From contig NZ_FNOK01000024.1 of NCBI RefSeq assembly GCF_900106995.1, positions 62,001 through 126,000 on the forward strand: a stretch of DNA of 64,000 nt, given 5' to 3'. The position numbers and the translations under genes were made by a program. The notes beneath the pieces are model-generated. The model saw only the letters and a program-made list of their open reading frames with translations. It had not been told where the DNA came from and searched no databases. Below are positions 46,226 to 54,719 of this stretch, piece after piece. The first letter of the stretch is position 1; each line of letters opens with the position of its first letter. This DNA is from Saccharopolyspora shandongensis. Lineage in GTDB: Bacteria > Actinomycetota > Actinomycetes > Mycobacteriales > Pseudonocardiaceae.

Positions 46226-48525
46226 CAGGTGGTGTTCGCTTCCCCTGCCACCGGCAGCTCCCGGTCGAAGATCTCCAGCAGTTCGGAAAGCTCCACGGGG
46301 TTGCGGAGGAAGTGCGGTGCTCCGAGGTCGTCGGCGAGCGCCGCGGCAGGGGTGTCGGTGAGGCACACCACGGGTTTGTCCGCGGTCAACGGATGCCGGC
46401 GGACCAGGTGCGGCAGGCTCCGGGACCACTCGGAGTCGTCGAGGTCGATCACCACCAGATCGGGGCGCTCGAAGCCGATCAGCTCCTCGACCTCACCGTA
46501 GAACTGGTAGACGCACCGCAACCGGATGCGCGGGCGCACCCGCTGGGCCTCCACGACGGCGTCGATGCTGTGCAGATCGCCGTGCAGGTACAGCACCACG
46601 GAGTGGTCGCCGCGGCGCTGCGCCGGGATCCGCGGCGGGCGCCCCGCGCCGGGGGCCTTAGCGCGCGCGTCGTCGTGGCGCGGCAAGTCGACCCAGAACC
46701 GGGACCCGGAGCCGAGTTCGCTGTCGGCGTCCATGCGGCCGCGCATCGCGGTGACGAGCTTCTTCGCGACGGCCAGGCCGAGCCCGTGGCCGGGCGGGTC
46801 GCCGGGCTGCACGCCTGCGCGCTGGAACGGCGTGAAGATGTGGGGGAGGTCGGCGGGTGCGATGCCGCGCCCGGTGTCTTCGACGGTGAGCCGGACGAAC
46901 TCGCCGGCCGGCTCGGTGCGCACCGTCACCAGGCCGCCCGGCCGGTTGTACTTGATCGCGTTGGTCAGCAGGTTCACCAGCACCTGGCGCGAGCGCTGGC
47001 GATCGCCGGTGACCAGGCACTCGCCGCCAGGAGCGACGCGCAACGCGACGTCGTTGGCCCCGGCCAACGAGCGCGTGAGCGTCAAGCTGTCCTCGACGAC
47101 CTCCAGCAGGTCGACCGCCTCGGACCGGATGGGCAGCCGCCCCGCATCCGCGTGGGTCATGCACAACGTGTCGTCGATCAACCGCTCCAGGTACTCCGCC
47201 GCGTCCACGATGTGCTGCGCGCAGTCCGTGGCGTCGTCCGCGGGCAGCCCGCCATGCGTGAGCAGTTCGGCGAAACCGAGCACCGCGGTGATCGGGGTGC
47301 GCATCTCGTGGCTCAGCTGGGAGACGAACTCGCTCTTGACGAGGTTGGCGCGTTCGGCCGCTTCACGAGCCCGCATCTCCCGTTCGATGCGCAACCGGTC
47401 GGTGATGTCGCGGAGTTGGAGGCACACGAACCGGGTGTGGCCTTCGGAGTCCTTCACCGGGGAGATCACCACGGTCGCGCACCGCAGCGTGCCGTCGGCG
47501 TGCCGGTACTCGTGCACCTTCAGGTAGCTGCTCGACGTCCCGACGACCAGCCTCCGCACGGCGGCGCGAACGTCCGCGGCGCCGTCACCGCTGATCAGGT
47601 CGGACACGTGGGTGCTGTGGAGGTCGTCCACGTCGTAGCCGGTATCGGTGCAGAGCGCGGCGTTGACGTGGATCAGCCGTCCGTCCCGGTCGGCCAGCGC
47701 CATGCCGATGGCCGCGTGGGTGAAGGCGCTGCGGAACCGCTCCTCGCTCTCGTGCAGCTCGCTGAACAGGCGGTGGTGCTCGATCGCGACCGCCGCCAGG
47801 TGGGTGAAGCGCTCGACCACGACCCGCTCTTCGACGCTCGGGCTGTGCGGTGTGCTGTGGTACACCGCGAAGGTGCCGAGGACGTCCGAACTCCGCGGGC
47901 TGATCACCGGCGACGACCAGCAGGCCCGCAGGCCGTGGCGCATCCCGACGTCCCGGAAGGCGTTCCACCGCTCGTCCACGAGGATGTCGCTGACGATGAC
48001 CGGTTTGCCCGCGTATGCGGCGGTTCCGCACGACCCGGCCACCGGGCCGATGGCCATGCCGTCGATCTCGGAGGTGTAGCTGTCGGGCAGCGTCGGCGCC
48101 GCTCCGTGGTAGAGGCGGCAGGTGTCGGAGTTCAGCAGGAGGATCGAGCAGTGCGTGCCGGGCAGGTGCTGCTCCATCCCGCTCGCGAGCCTGGCCAGCG
48201 TCGCGGACAGTGGTGCTTTCCTGGCGATCAGTTCGAGGACGGCCGACTGGCAGGTAAGCAGGTTGGCGGTATCCACCAAGTTCGTGTTGCGGAGCGTGAC
48301 CGAACTCCGCAGTTCGTCCGCGCGGTAGATCGCCTCCATGATCGTGTGCAGACCCTGCCGCGCGGCGGCGGGAAGTTCGTTCGATTCGGACAGCAGTTCT
48401 GCCACGCCGAGCGCCACGCCCAGTTCGTTGCCCATGTCGTGAAGCAACTTGCGATGCTCGCCGCCGCCATCCGCCGGGATGTCGGAGTAACGTGGATGCC
48501 GCTGCGAGGATTTCCTCGTCTCCAT
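46225..48525 (-). CDS. Hybrid sensor histidine kinase (GAF-PAS-HisKA-HATPase-degenerate receiver)
   Basis: The protein has 766 residues from ATG 48525 with GGGAG nine bases ahead. An N-terminal helical segment with a Spo0B-like LLHDMGNELGVALG (His29) is followed by GAF (about 95-255), PAS (262-375), HisKA with His406 in SQLSHEMRTPI, and HATPase (LLTNAIKYN, DTGRGI, GHGLGLAVAKKL). A C-terminal receiver-like domain keeps Asp in DLVVIDLDD but lacks the acidic pair and has Arg-Asn-Pro where Lys-Pro is expected. It has no membrane segments, so it senses a cytoplasmic or diffusible signal. Confidence 0.88.
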   Translation of the reverse strand: METRKSSQRHPRYSDIPADGGGEHRKLLHDMGNELGVALGVAELLSESNELPAAARQGLHTIMEAIYRADELRSSVTLRNTNLVDTANLLTCQSAVLELIARKAPLSATLARLASGMEQHLPGTHCSILLLNSDTCRLYHGAAPTLPDSYTSEIDGMAIGPVAGSCGTAAYAGKPVIVSDILVDERWNAFRDVGMRHGLRACWSSPVISPRSSDVLGTFAVYHSTPHSPSVEERVVVERFTHLAAVAIEHHRLFSELHESEERFRSAFTHAAIGMALADRDGRLIHVNAALCTDTGYDVDDLHSTHVSDLISGDGAADVRAAVRRLVVGTSSSYLKVHEYRHADGTLRCATVVISPVKDSEGHTRFVCLQLRDITDRLRIEREMRAREAAERANLVKSEFVSQLSHEMRTPITAVLGFAELLTHGGLPADDATDCAQHIVDAAEYLERLIDDTLCMTHADAGRLPIRSEAVDLLEVVEDSLTLTRSLAGANDVALRVAPGGECLVTGDRQRSRQVLVNLLTNAIKYNRPGGLVTVRTEPAGEFVRLTVEDTGRGIAPADLPHIFTPFQRAGVQPGDPPGHGLGLAVAKKLVTAMRGRMDADSELGSGSRFWVDLPRHDDARAKAPGAGRPPRIPAQRRGDHSVVLYLHGDLHSIDAVVEAQRVRPRIRLRCVYQFYGEVEELIGFERPDLVVIDLDDSEWSRSLPHLVRRHPLTADKPVVCLTDTPAAALADDLGAPHFLRNPVELSELLEIFDRELPVAGEANTT

Positions 48526-48642
48526 CTTCGTTGCTCCCTGCCCATTCACACAACGTGACAAGAATGTACCGGCGCGCGGATTGTTGTTACAACAGGGATC
48601 CGATTCGTTACCGCACGTGTCCTGGAATGTGGAAGGTGAGCC
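48526..48642 (+). promoter_or_regulatory. Divergent promoter with small palindrome
   Basis: The 117-base gap between the sensor kinase and the small protein holds TGTTG TTA CAACA at 48582-48594, a perfect 5-bp inverted repeat around three bases. It is placed to control either side. The binder is unknown; the adjacent OmpR-type regulator is a candidate. Confidence 0.45.
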
Positions 48643-48966
48643 ATGTCGAATTCCGTCCGCAGGTGGCAAGAAGCGTTGGAGCGCAGGGTCGGGATGGGTG
48701 CGGCCGAGCGGCGCAAGTGGTCGGAGGCGCTGCTGGCGTTCTGCGCCGAGCATCGGGTCGAACCGGACGAATTGATCGAAAAATGGTTGAAATTTCCCGA
48801 ACTCACGGTGCGCCGCAGGTTGACAGCGGAGGAAGCGAGGTCGGCCGCCAACGTCCCGGTGGAGAGTTTCCTGATCCACAACGGCGTGAACGTCTTCGGC
48901 GATCTCGTTTGCCTGCCCGGCAAACCGGAAGATCTGCGCGATCAGGGCGCCCGGTTCGTCGGCTGA
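48643..48966 (+). CDS. Small SAM-like helical protein, paralogue-like to 41242-41580
   Basis: The protein has 107 residues. It has RRWQEALERRVGMGAAERRK, then FCAEHRVEPDELIEKW and VPVESFLIHNGVNVFGDLV. The order 'L..F....PDE(L/M)(I/V)', a basic helix, then 'V..F(F/L)I.NG..V' is shared with the 112-residue protein of the deazaflavin operon, which suggests a common fold. It is divergent from the sensor kinase. The function is unknown. Confidence 0.6.
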   Translation: MSNSVRRWQEALERRVGMGAAERRKWSEALLAFCAEHRVEPDELIEKWLKFPELTVRRRLTAEEARSAANVPVESFLIHNGVNVFGDLVCLPGKPEDLRDQGARFVG

Positions 48967-49161
48967 CGCTCGTCCGTCCAGTTCGGACCGGCAGCCGCTG
49001 GTGAGTATTACCCCTTGGCGCACCAGACCTCCCGTGCGCCGCACGCGACCCCGAGGGGTGACGGCGGACACTCGGCGTGGAGCGCGATGCCGCCGCCCGC
49101 AGCTACCTCGTCGGGACGGGGAACCGGCCGCGCCGCCACCGGTTTCGAGAGGGAGGTGACG

Positions 49162-51441
49162 ATGCGCACCTGGAAGTCCTATCGGCCGACGAAATTCCGG
49201 AAGGGACAATTGCCCGATACCGGCCTCGTCGTGGGGCGGCGCGAGTCGATCTCGCGCATTCGGTGCCCCGAAGAGCCCGAAGAGGCCGTGCACGGGGGAT
49301 ACGACGCGTTGGTGATGTACCCGGGTGCGGTCGTCGTGACGGCCACCGAAGCGGCGCTGTCCGCGCCGGCCATCGCCCTCGCGGTGCGCCAGGCGGTCGA
49401 GGCCGCGATGGACGGCGAAAGCGCGGTCCGGCACGTGTGCCTCGCCCTGCCCGCGGCAGCCGCCCCGTCCGCGGCGGACGGGCAGATCTTCGCCCAGCAG
49501 CTGGCCGATGAGCTCGGCGTCGAGGTGGTGGCCACCACCACCGGCATCGCGACCGCGCTCCACGGCACGTTGTTCTCGGGAAGCGATCAACCCGGGTGTG
49601 GCTGGTACCGGTTCCAGCGAGGCCGGGCCGCGGAGTGGATCGGGCACCGCTACCCGGCGCCGGGGTGGGAGCAGCTGCTGCCGCGCACCGACGCCGCCAG
49701 CGGCGAGCTGAGCCTGGTGCCCATCCCGGCCGGCCTGGCGGTTCGCAGGTCCGACGCATCGATGCCGGGAGCGGTCGAGGAGGCGCGCCGTGTTCCCGTG
49801 CATCCCGGTCGGCCCCGGCTGGTCCTCGGGCATCCCGCGGATGGCGAGCTCAGCCCGCTGGCGGTCGCCGAGCTCCTGCGCAAGGCTTCGCCGCAGTTCC
49901 GCGAGCGCGTGCAGTTGGTGCCGACCGACCTGCAGACCTCCTCGGCGCGGTGGAACCAGCGCCTCGCCGACCAGCTCGGCCACCCGGTGGTCGCGAGCAC
50001 CGGCATGATCAGCGGCGACGGTGCCGAGGTCGCCATCACCACGGTGCGCGACGTGAGCGGCGAGCCGACCTGGGAACCGCCCGCGCTCGCCCTGCGGTAT
50101 TCGCCGGGCGGCCCGGCCGAGGTCGTGGAGGTTGCGCCGCCGCCACGCGGCTGGTTGGTCTTCGACGCGTCGCAGTACCGCCAGGCCCCACCGCCAGGTG
50201 GGGGCGTGGCGGCCTCCGGAGGCTGGTTGGCGCGTGTGGTGCCGAGCGGCCTGGCGCTGCTGCCCATCGGGCACGATCCCGGAGAGGTCGGCTCGATGCC
50301 GTTCGAGCCGAACCGCCTGACCGTGGCGGTGGTCTGCACCGAGGAATGCGAGGTGTCGCCGCTGCCGGCGCTTCGGGCACTGCTCGACGCGCTGCCGCTG
50401 AGCAGCCGGCAACGCCTGCGGCTGGTCGCCGTCGATTCGGTGCCGCCGGAGCCGGCGGAGGAGATCCGCGAGCTGGCCGATGCGTACGGTGCCCAGTTCG
50501 ACCGCGGCACGTCCGCGGGCACCTCGATCGGGTCGCGGACCGAGGCCCCGGGCGAGCAGAGAACTGTTGTGATGGCGCCGGTTTCGCCTCCCGCGGCCGC
50601 CGAGCCGAAGACGCGGATCCTCCCGGTCCCGAGCGGGCCCGCGCTTCGCGGCCCGGATGCCGTTCTCGTTCCGGCGCAGAAGGACGCCGTCACCCTGGCA
50701 GGAGATCCCGGTTGTTCGGCCGCGGAGCGAAGTGAATTCGCTCGCTGGTCGGGCGTCTGCCCCGACGCGGCCGCGTCCGTCGACACGACGACGGATGCCG
50801 ACAGCCGCATCGACCACGCCGCGGTTCGGCTCTACCTGGGCAGCGGCGAATGGTCGGGCACCGCGCTCAACAGCGCGCTGCGCGGTTCGGACCCGGACGT
50901 CCCGCGCCACTACGTCGCATGCCTCACCGCAGGACTGAGGCGGTTGCCGAGCCATTGCGGGGTGGTCTTCCTGCGCGTGACCGACCGCATCGGACTTGAC
51001 TCCGCCTATTCGGCGGGCGATGTGCTCACCGAGCCGGGGTTCCTGAGCGCGATGGGAGCTCGACCGGGCAACGCGGGGGAGGCGGGCGGCGCGGAGGTGG
51101 TGATCTGGTCGCGAACCGCGCGCCGAACGACTGCGGTGAATCCACCGGACCTGCCCGAGGAGGTCGTGTTCCCGGCCGGGAGCAGGTTCAAGGTGTTGGG
51201 CGTCGACCTGGCCACCGGCGGGAACGCGCTCGTGGTCTTCCTGGCCGAACTGCCGACCGGGTCCGAACTGCCGGCCGGGCCCGAATCGGACCGGGTGTTG
51301 CTCGACGAGCTGCGCGCGGCGCTCCGGCGTGGACGCGGCGAGTCCCCGGTGGAGCCGACCGAGGCGCAGGCCGAGCGGTGCGACGTCCCGGTCGGTCTGG
51401 TGTTGCGGCGTCGATCGGAGGTGGCACAAGCGCGCCGCTGA
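49162..51441 (+). CDS. Multidomain protein with degenerate ADP-ribosyltransferase-like C-terminus
   Basis: The protein has 759 residues from ATG 49162 (GGGAGGTGACG just ahead); the frame also opens earlier. The first 450 residues hold three Rossmann-like repeats (RLVLGHP..GELSPLAVAELL, RLTVAVVCTEECEVSPLPAL and a first copy near residues 45-140). The C-terminal part has the ART fold order: IN-type helix, Arg605 in VVFLRV, GFLSAM (Ser629), and PEEVVFPAGSRFKVL with Glu667. The first Glu of the ExE motif is replaced by Pro665, so transferase activity is doubtful. It has no signal peptide. It may belong to a secretion- or toxin-related locus with the regulators downstream. Confidence 0.6.
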   Translation: MRTWKSYRPTKFRKGQLPDTGLVVGRRESISRIRCPEEPEEAVHGGYDALVMYPGAVVVTATEAALSAPAIALAVRQAVEAAMDGESAVRHVCLALPAAAAPSAADGQIFAQQLADELGVEVVATTTGIATALHGTLFSGSDQPGCGWYRFQRGRAAEWIGHRYPAPGWEQLLPRTDAASGELSLVPIPAGLAVRRSDASMPGAVEEARRVPVHPGRPRLVLGHPADGELSPLAVAELLRKASPQFRERVQLVPTDLQTSSARWNQRLADQLGHPVVASTGMISGDGAEVAITTVRDVSGEPTWEPPALALRYSPGGPAEVVEVAPPPRGWLVFDASQYRQAPPPGGGVAASGGWLARVVPSGLALLPIGHDPGEVGSMPFEPNRLTVAVVCTEECEVSPLPALRALLDALPLSSRQRLRLVAVDSVPPEPAEEIRELADAYGAQFDRGTSAGTSIGSRTEAPGEQRTVVMAPVSPPAAAEPKTRILPVPSGPALRGPDAVLVPAQKDAVTLAGDPGCSAAERSEFARWSGVCPDAAASVDTTTDADSRIDHAAVRLYLGSGEWSGTALNSALRGSDPDVPRHYVACLTAGLRRLPSHCGVVFLRVTDRIGLDSAYSAGDVLTEPGFLSAMGARPGNAGEAGGAEVVIWSRTARRTTAVNPPDLPEEVVFPAGSRFKVLGVDLATGGNALVVFLAELPTGSELPAGPESDRVLLDELRAALRRGRGESPVEPTEAQAERCDVPVGLVLRRRSEVAQARR

Positions 51442-51522
51442 AGAGGCTGTTTCCGCACTGTTCTGCGTGGCGGCGCGGGTGGCGGCCCAAGCGGGAGTTG
51501 CGGCCGCCGCCCGGCTGCGGGA

Positions 51523-51560
51523 TCCCCGATTCGCGTCTGACCAATACGCGGCATCGGGGA
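51523..51560 (+). terminator. Bidirectional hairpin between convergent genes
   Basis: TCCCCGATTCGCG and CGCGGCATCGGGGA pair with one small mismatch over a short loop, between the ART-like gene and the LAL regulator (convergent). Further out, AGAGGCTGT (about 51445) and ACAGCCTCT (about 51643) are a 9-bp inverted pair that brackets the gap. Confidence 0.6.
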
Positions 51561-51678
51561 CCCCCGAAAAAGCGGGCACAGCCTGAGAACCCGCGGCGGT
51601 GTGGGCTGCGCAGGTTCGCACCCGACAGCGCTACTCCCAAGACAGCCTCTGAAGCGATCGCCGGAACGCCTGGCTCGG

Positions 51679-54495
51679 TCAGGTCTGGAAGTCACCGGTG
51701 AGCATCGCGGCGGCCAACTCGACGCGGGAGCGGTAGCCGGATCTCGTGAACATGCGCGAAAGTCGTGCGGCCACGCTCTTCTCGCTGGTTCCGAACACCG
51801 CGGCCAGCTGCCGATTGCTCAGCCCTTCGGTCACCAGCACGGCGAGCAGCTGCTCGTTCTCCCGCAACGTCTCGCTGCGACCGGGCACGCTCACGTCGTA
51901 GTCCTGCATGCACCGCCGCAGGCGCGCCCGCCACAGCAGTGCCCCCAACGGCCCGAGCAAGCAGTAGGCCTCCAAGAGGAGTTCCCGCGGCCGCAGGCCG
52001 GTTTGCGCGATCCGGCTGAAAGCGATCGCGGTCTCGAACGGCGACGAACGCTCTCGCGCCAGCGAGATGGCCGCTTCGGCGCTGCTCGGGTCGCCGAGCA
52101 CGGAGGCACGGGCGACGAGGAGTTCGAGCCGTGCCGCGTCGGTGCCGATCCGGCCCGCGACGCGGCCGAGCCGCCGGAGGCTGTGTTCGGCCTGCTCGTG
52201 ATCGCCCTGCCTGGCCTGGTGGCGTGCCAGGTCGGCCAGCAGGGTTTCGGTGCCGATCACCAAGCCGGTCGCTTCGGCGCGGCGGAGCCCGGATAGCAGC
52301 AGGTCGTGGGCGGCGTCGTCAGCACCGAGAAGACGCAGCACGGTGGCTTCCGCGTGGTCCAGCACGTGCTCCAGCCGGCCGCACCGGGCCTCCGCGACGA
52401 GGTTGCGCGCCCGGCCCAGCCAGCCCTGGGCTGTCAGCACCTGGATCGCGCCGTGATGCATGAACAGCCTGCCGACCGGGTCCGCGCCGGGTTCGCCGCT
52501 GATGCTGCTCCGGGCGATGCGCATCGCCCGGTCCCAGTTGCCGGCCCGCCACTGCACCTGGAACCGGTCGACGGCGTGCAGCCGGTATCCGGCGGAATCG
52601 GTCGGCTCGTGGGCTTCTCGGCGGGGGTCTCCCTGCGCCAGGGCTAGCAGCAACGAGTGGTGCGGAGGCACTTCGCCACCGCGTTGTTCGACAGGCGCGG
52701 TAACGGGTTGTGCGCCGCACAGGACAGCGGCGGTGAAGTCGAAACGACGTCCCCACCACGCGGCCTGCGAGTCCAACTCGCTCCACCTAGCGCGGTACCG
52801 CCGGAGTTCGGGACCCGCTTCCGCCCATCGGTTCAGCAGGCACAGGGCGATCGCGCGAATCAACTCGCGGTGCAGTCGGTCCGGCGGAAGCCAGTGCGCG
52901 TTGAGGTCGGTGACCCGGCGCAGTTCGGCGTCCTCGCCGCACGCGGCCAAAGCGAGAACGCGGTGGAGCGCGAGCCGGCGCCATTGCCGCGGTTGGAGCA
53001 GCGGCGATCCAGTCCCGAACACCGTGCCAGTCTCGAACACCGTGCGCGCGCTGCGCTCCGCGTCGGTCATCCGCCCGTGGCGGACACAAGCCGCGGAATG
53101 CTCGGCCAGCACGGCCGCTCGCTGTCGTCGCGTCGGCGCGAGTTCGGCAGCGGCGGCCAGCCACCGCATGACGCGGGGGTCGTCGGAGGAAACATCGGCG
53201 GCGCAGCGCACGAGCTCGTCGACCGACCGCTCGGCGTCCACGAAAGTGCCCGCGTCCGCGAGGAAATCGGCGAGCACGCCATCGTCCGGCTGCGGGATGT
53301 CGCCGGACCACAGGGCTTTGACCGCAACCGATGCGAACAGGCGGCGTTCGAAGGGGCCGACGGCCGCCAGCACGGATTCGCGCACTGCGGGGAACGAGAA
53401 ACGCCACAGCGGTCGTCCGGCACCTCCGGCCCGCGTCCGTCGGAGCGTTCGGTCGGCCTCCAGGCCCGCGAGGACTTCCAGCACGCGTTGCTCGCTCGCC
53501 CCGAGCGCGCGACCGGTGAGTTCGACGGCGTCCGCACCGAGACATTCGTAGACCGCCATGCACTTGGTGACCCGCCACCGGAACCCATCGGCGGTTCGCA
53601 AGCCCGGCACCACATCGACGTCGGCCGGCGGCACGCGGCTTCCCCGGCGCAGCACGGCGTGCCGGTCCACGAACCCGATCGCACCGGCTCGCCGGCACGC
53701 GGCAGCACCGGCCAGGAGCAGGGCCGGGTTGCCGCGGCTGCCGTCGTGCAGCGCCGTGGCCAGCGAAGTGTCCGGGACGGCACCGACCACCTCGGCGAGC
53801 ACGGCGGCACTTTGCCGTGCGGTGAAAGGACGGATCGACCGGCTCCGGGCCAGTCCGCGGCGGAGCAGACCGTCGAAGGCCTTGGAACGCGCATCGCGTG
53901 CGGGGCTGCGGCGCATCGCAGCGATGATCGTGCACGCCGAACCGGCCAAGTGCTCGGCGGAGGCGGCCAGCAGCTCCACCGATCCGTCATCCGCCCAGTG
54001 GGCGTCGTCGACGAGGATCACCAGCGGAGCGAGCCGGCGCAGCACCATCGATGTCGCCACCGCGAGCTGGTGTTGGGCCGGCTGTTTCCCGACGCCGTTC
54101 TTGGCCAGCGCCGCCACCACGGACGCGGCCACGGCGCTGTGGTCACCTCGCGCTGCGGAGGTGGCTGCGGTCAGCACGCGGTGCGCGGCGCAGTAGTCCG
54201 TGGCCTGATCAGCCTCGGCCAGCCGCAAGCGCACCAGCATGGCCGAACCCACCCGAGCGCTCACCGCGTCGAGCAGTGCCGAGCTACCGGCCCCCGCCGT
54301 TCCCAGCAAGGTCATGACCGGAACCGAATCGTCCGCGACCACGTCCAGCACGTCCCGCACCAGTTCGTCCCTGCCGACGAGGGGCGCAGGTCCGCCGGTC
54401 GCTTCCGAACGGCCCACCATCGCGTGGTCCTGGTGGGTCGCGGCAGTCGGGTACCCGACCAACACGATGGGTGACTCCTTCTCCGTAGACGGCAC
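51679..54495 (-). CDS. LAL-type LuxR regulator lacking the Walker A lysine
   Basis: The protein has 938 residues; GTG 54495 has GGAGG seven bases upstream. AAA/NACHT-like ATPase near residues 35-330 with Walker A written LLGTAGAGSSALLDA (Ser instead of Lys) and Walker B LVILVDDAHWAD intact. The central part is helical TPR-like. The C-terminal LuxR HTH has LSNRQLAAVFGTSEKSVAAR. The absent Lys argues for poor ATP hydrolysis. It is divergent from a second regulator of the same kind. Confidence 0.85.
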   Translation of the reverse strand: MPSTEKESPIVLVGYPTAATHQDHAMVGRSEATGGPAPLVGRDELVRDVLDVVADDSVPVMTLLGTAGAGSSALLDAVSARVGSAMLVRLRLAEADQATDYCAAHRVLTAATSAARGDHSAVAASVVAALAKNGVGKQPAQHQLAVATSMVLRRLAPLVILVDDAHWADDGSVELLAASAEHLAGSACTIIAAMRRSPARDARSKAFDGLLRRGLARSRSIRPFTARQSAAVLAEVVGAVPDTSLATALHDGSRGNPALLLAGAAACRRAGAIGFVDRHAVLRRGSRVPPADVDVVPGLRTADGFRWRVTKCMAVYECLGADAVELTGRALGASEQRVLEVLAGLEADRTLRRTRAGGAGRPLWRFSFPAVRESVLAAVGPFERRLFASVAVKALWSGDIPQPDDGVLADFLADAGTFVDAERSVDELVRCAADVSSDDPRVMRWLAAAAELAPTRRQRAAVLAEHSAACVRHGRMTDAERSARTVFETGTVFGTGSPLLQPRQWRRLALHRVLALAACGEDAELRRVTDLNAHWLPPDRLHRELIRAIALCLLNRWAEAGPELRRYRARWSELDSQAAWWGRRFDFTAAVLCGAQPVTAPVEQRGGEVPPHHSLLLALAQGDPRREAHEPTDSAGYRLHAVDRFQVQWRAGNWDRAMRIARSSISGEPGADPVGRLFMHHGAIQVLTAQGWLGRARNLVAEARCGRLEHVLDHAEATVLRLLGADDAAHDLLLSGLRRAEATGLVIGTETLLADLARHQARQGDHEQAEHSLRRLGRVAGRIGTDAARLELLVARASVLGDPSSAEAAISLARERSSPFETAIAFSRIAQTGLRPRELLLEAYCLLGPLGALLWRARLRRCMQDYDVSVPGRSETLRENEQLLAVLVTEGLSNRQLAAVFGTSEKSVAARLSRMFTRSGYRSRVELAAAMLTGDFQT

Positions 54496-54719
54496 GCTCG
54501 CGCCTCCAGGGCCGGCGACCCGCCGGGCCGCCCGCCGCAGTCGCGAGAATTCTCCCTAGCCGAAGCATGGTCCATCCGCAGGCGCCGCCAACACCTTCTC
54601 TCGGGGGGTATCAAGGCGGGAGGCGTTGCCACGCGTGCGGGTGCCCTGCTTCCGTTCCCCCGGAGACGTCCGGACGGCAGTTGGCGGGCGGCGATTTCTC
54701 GAGCGGGAGGAAGGGGAAG

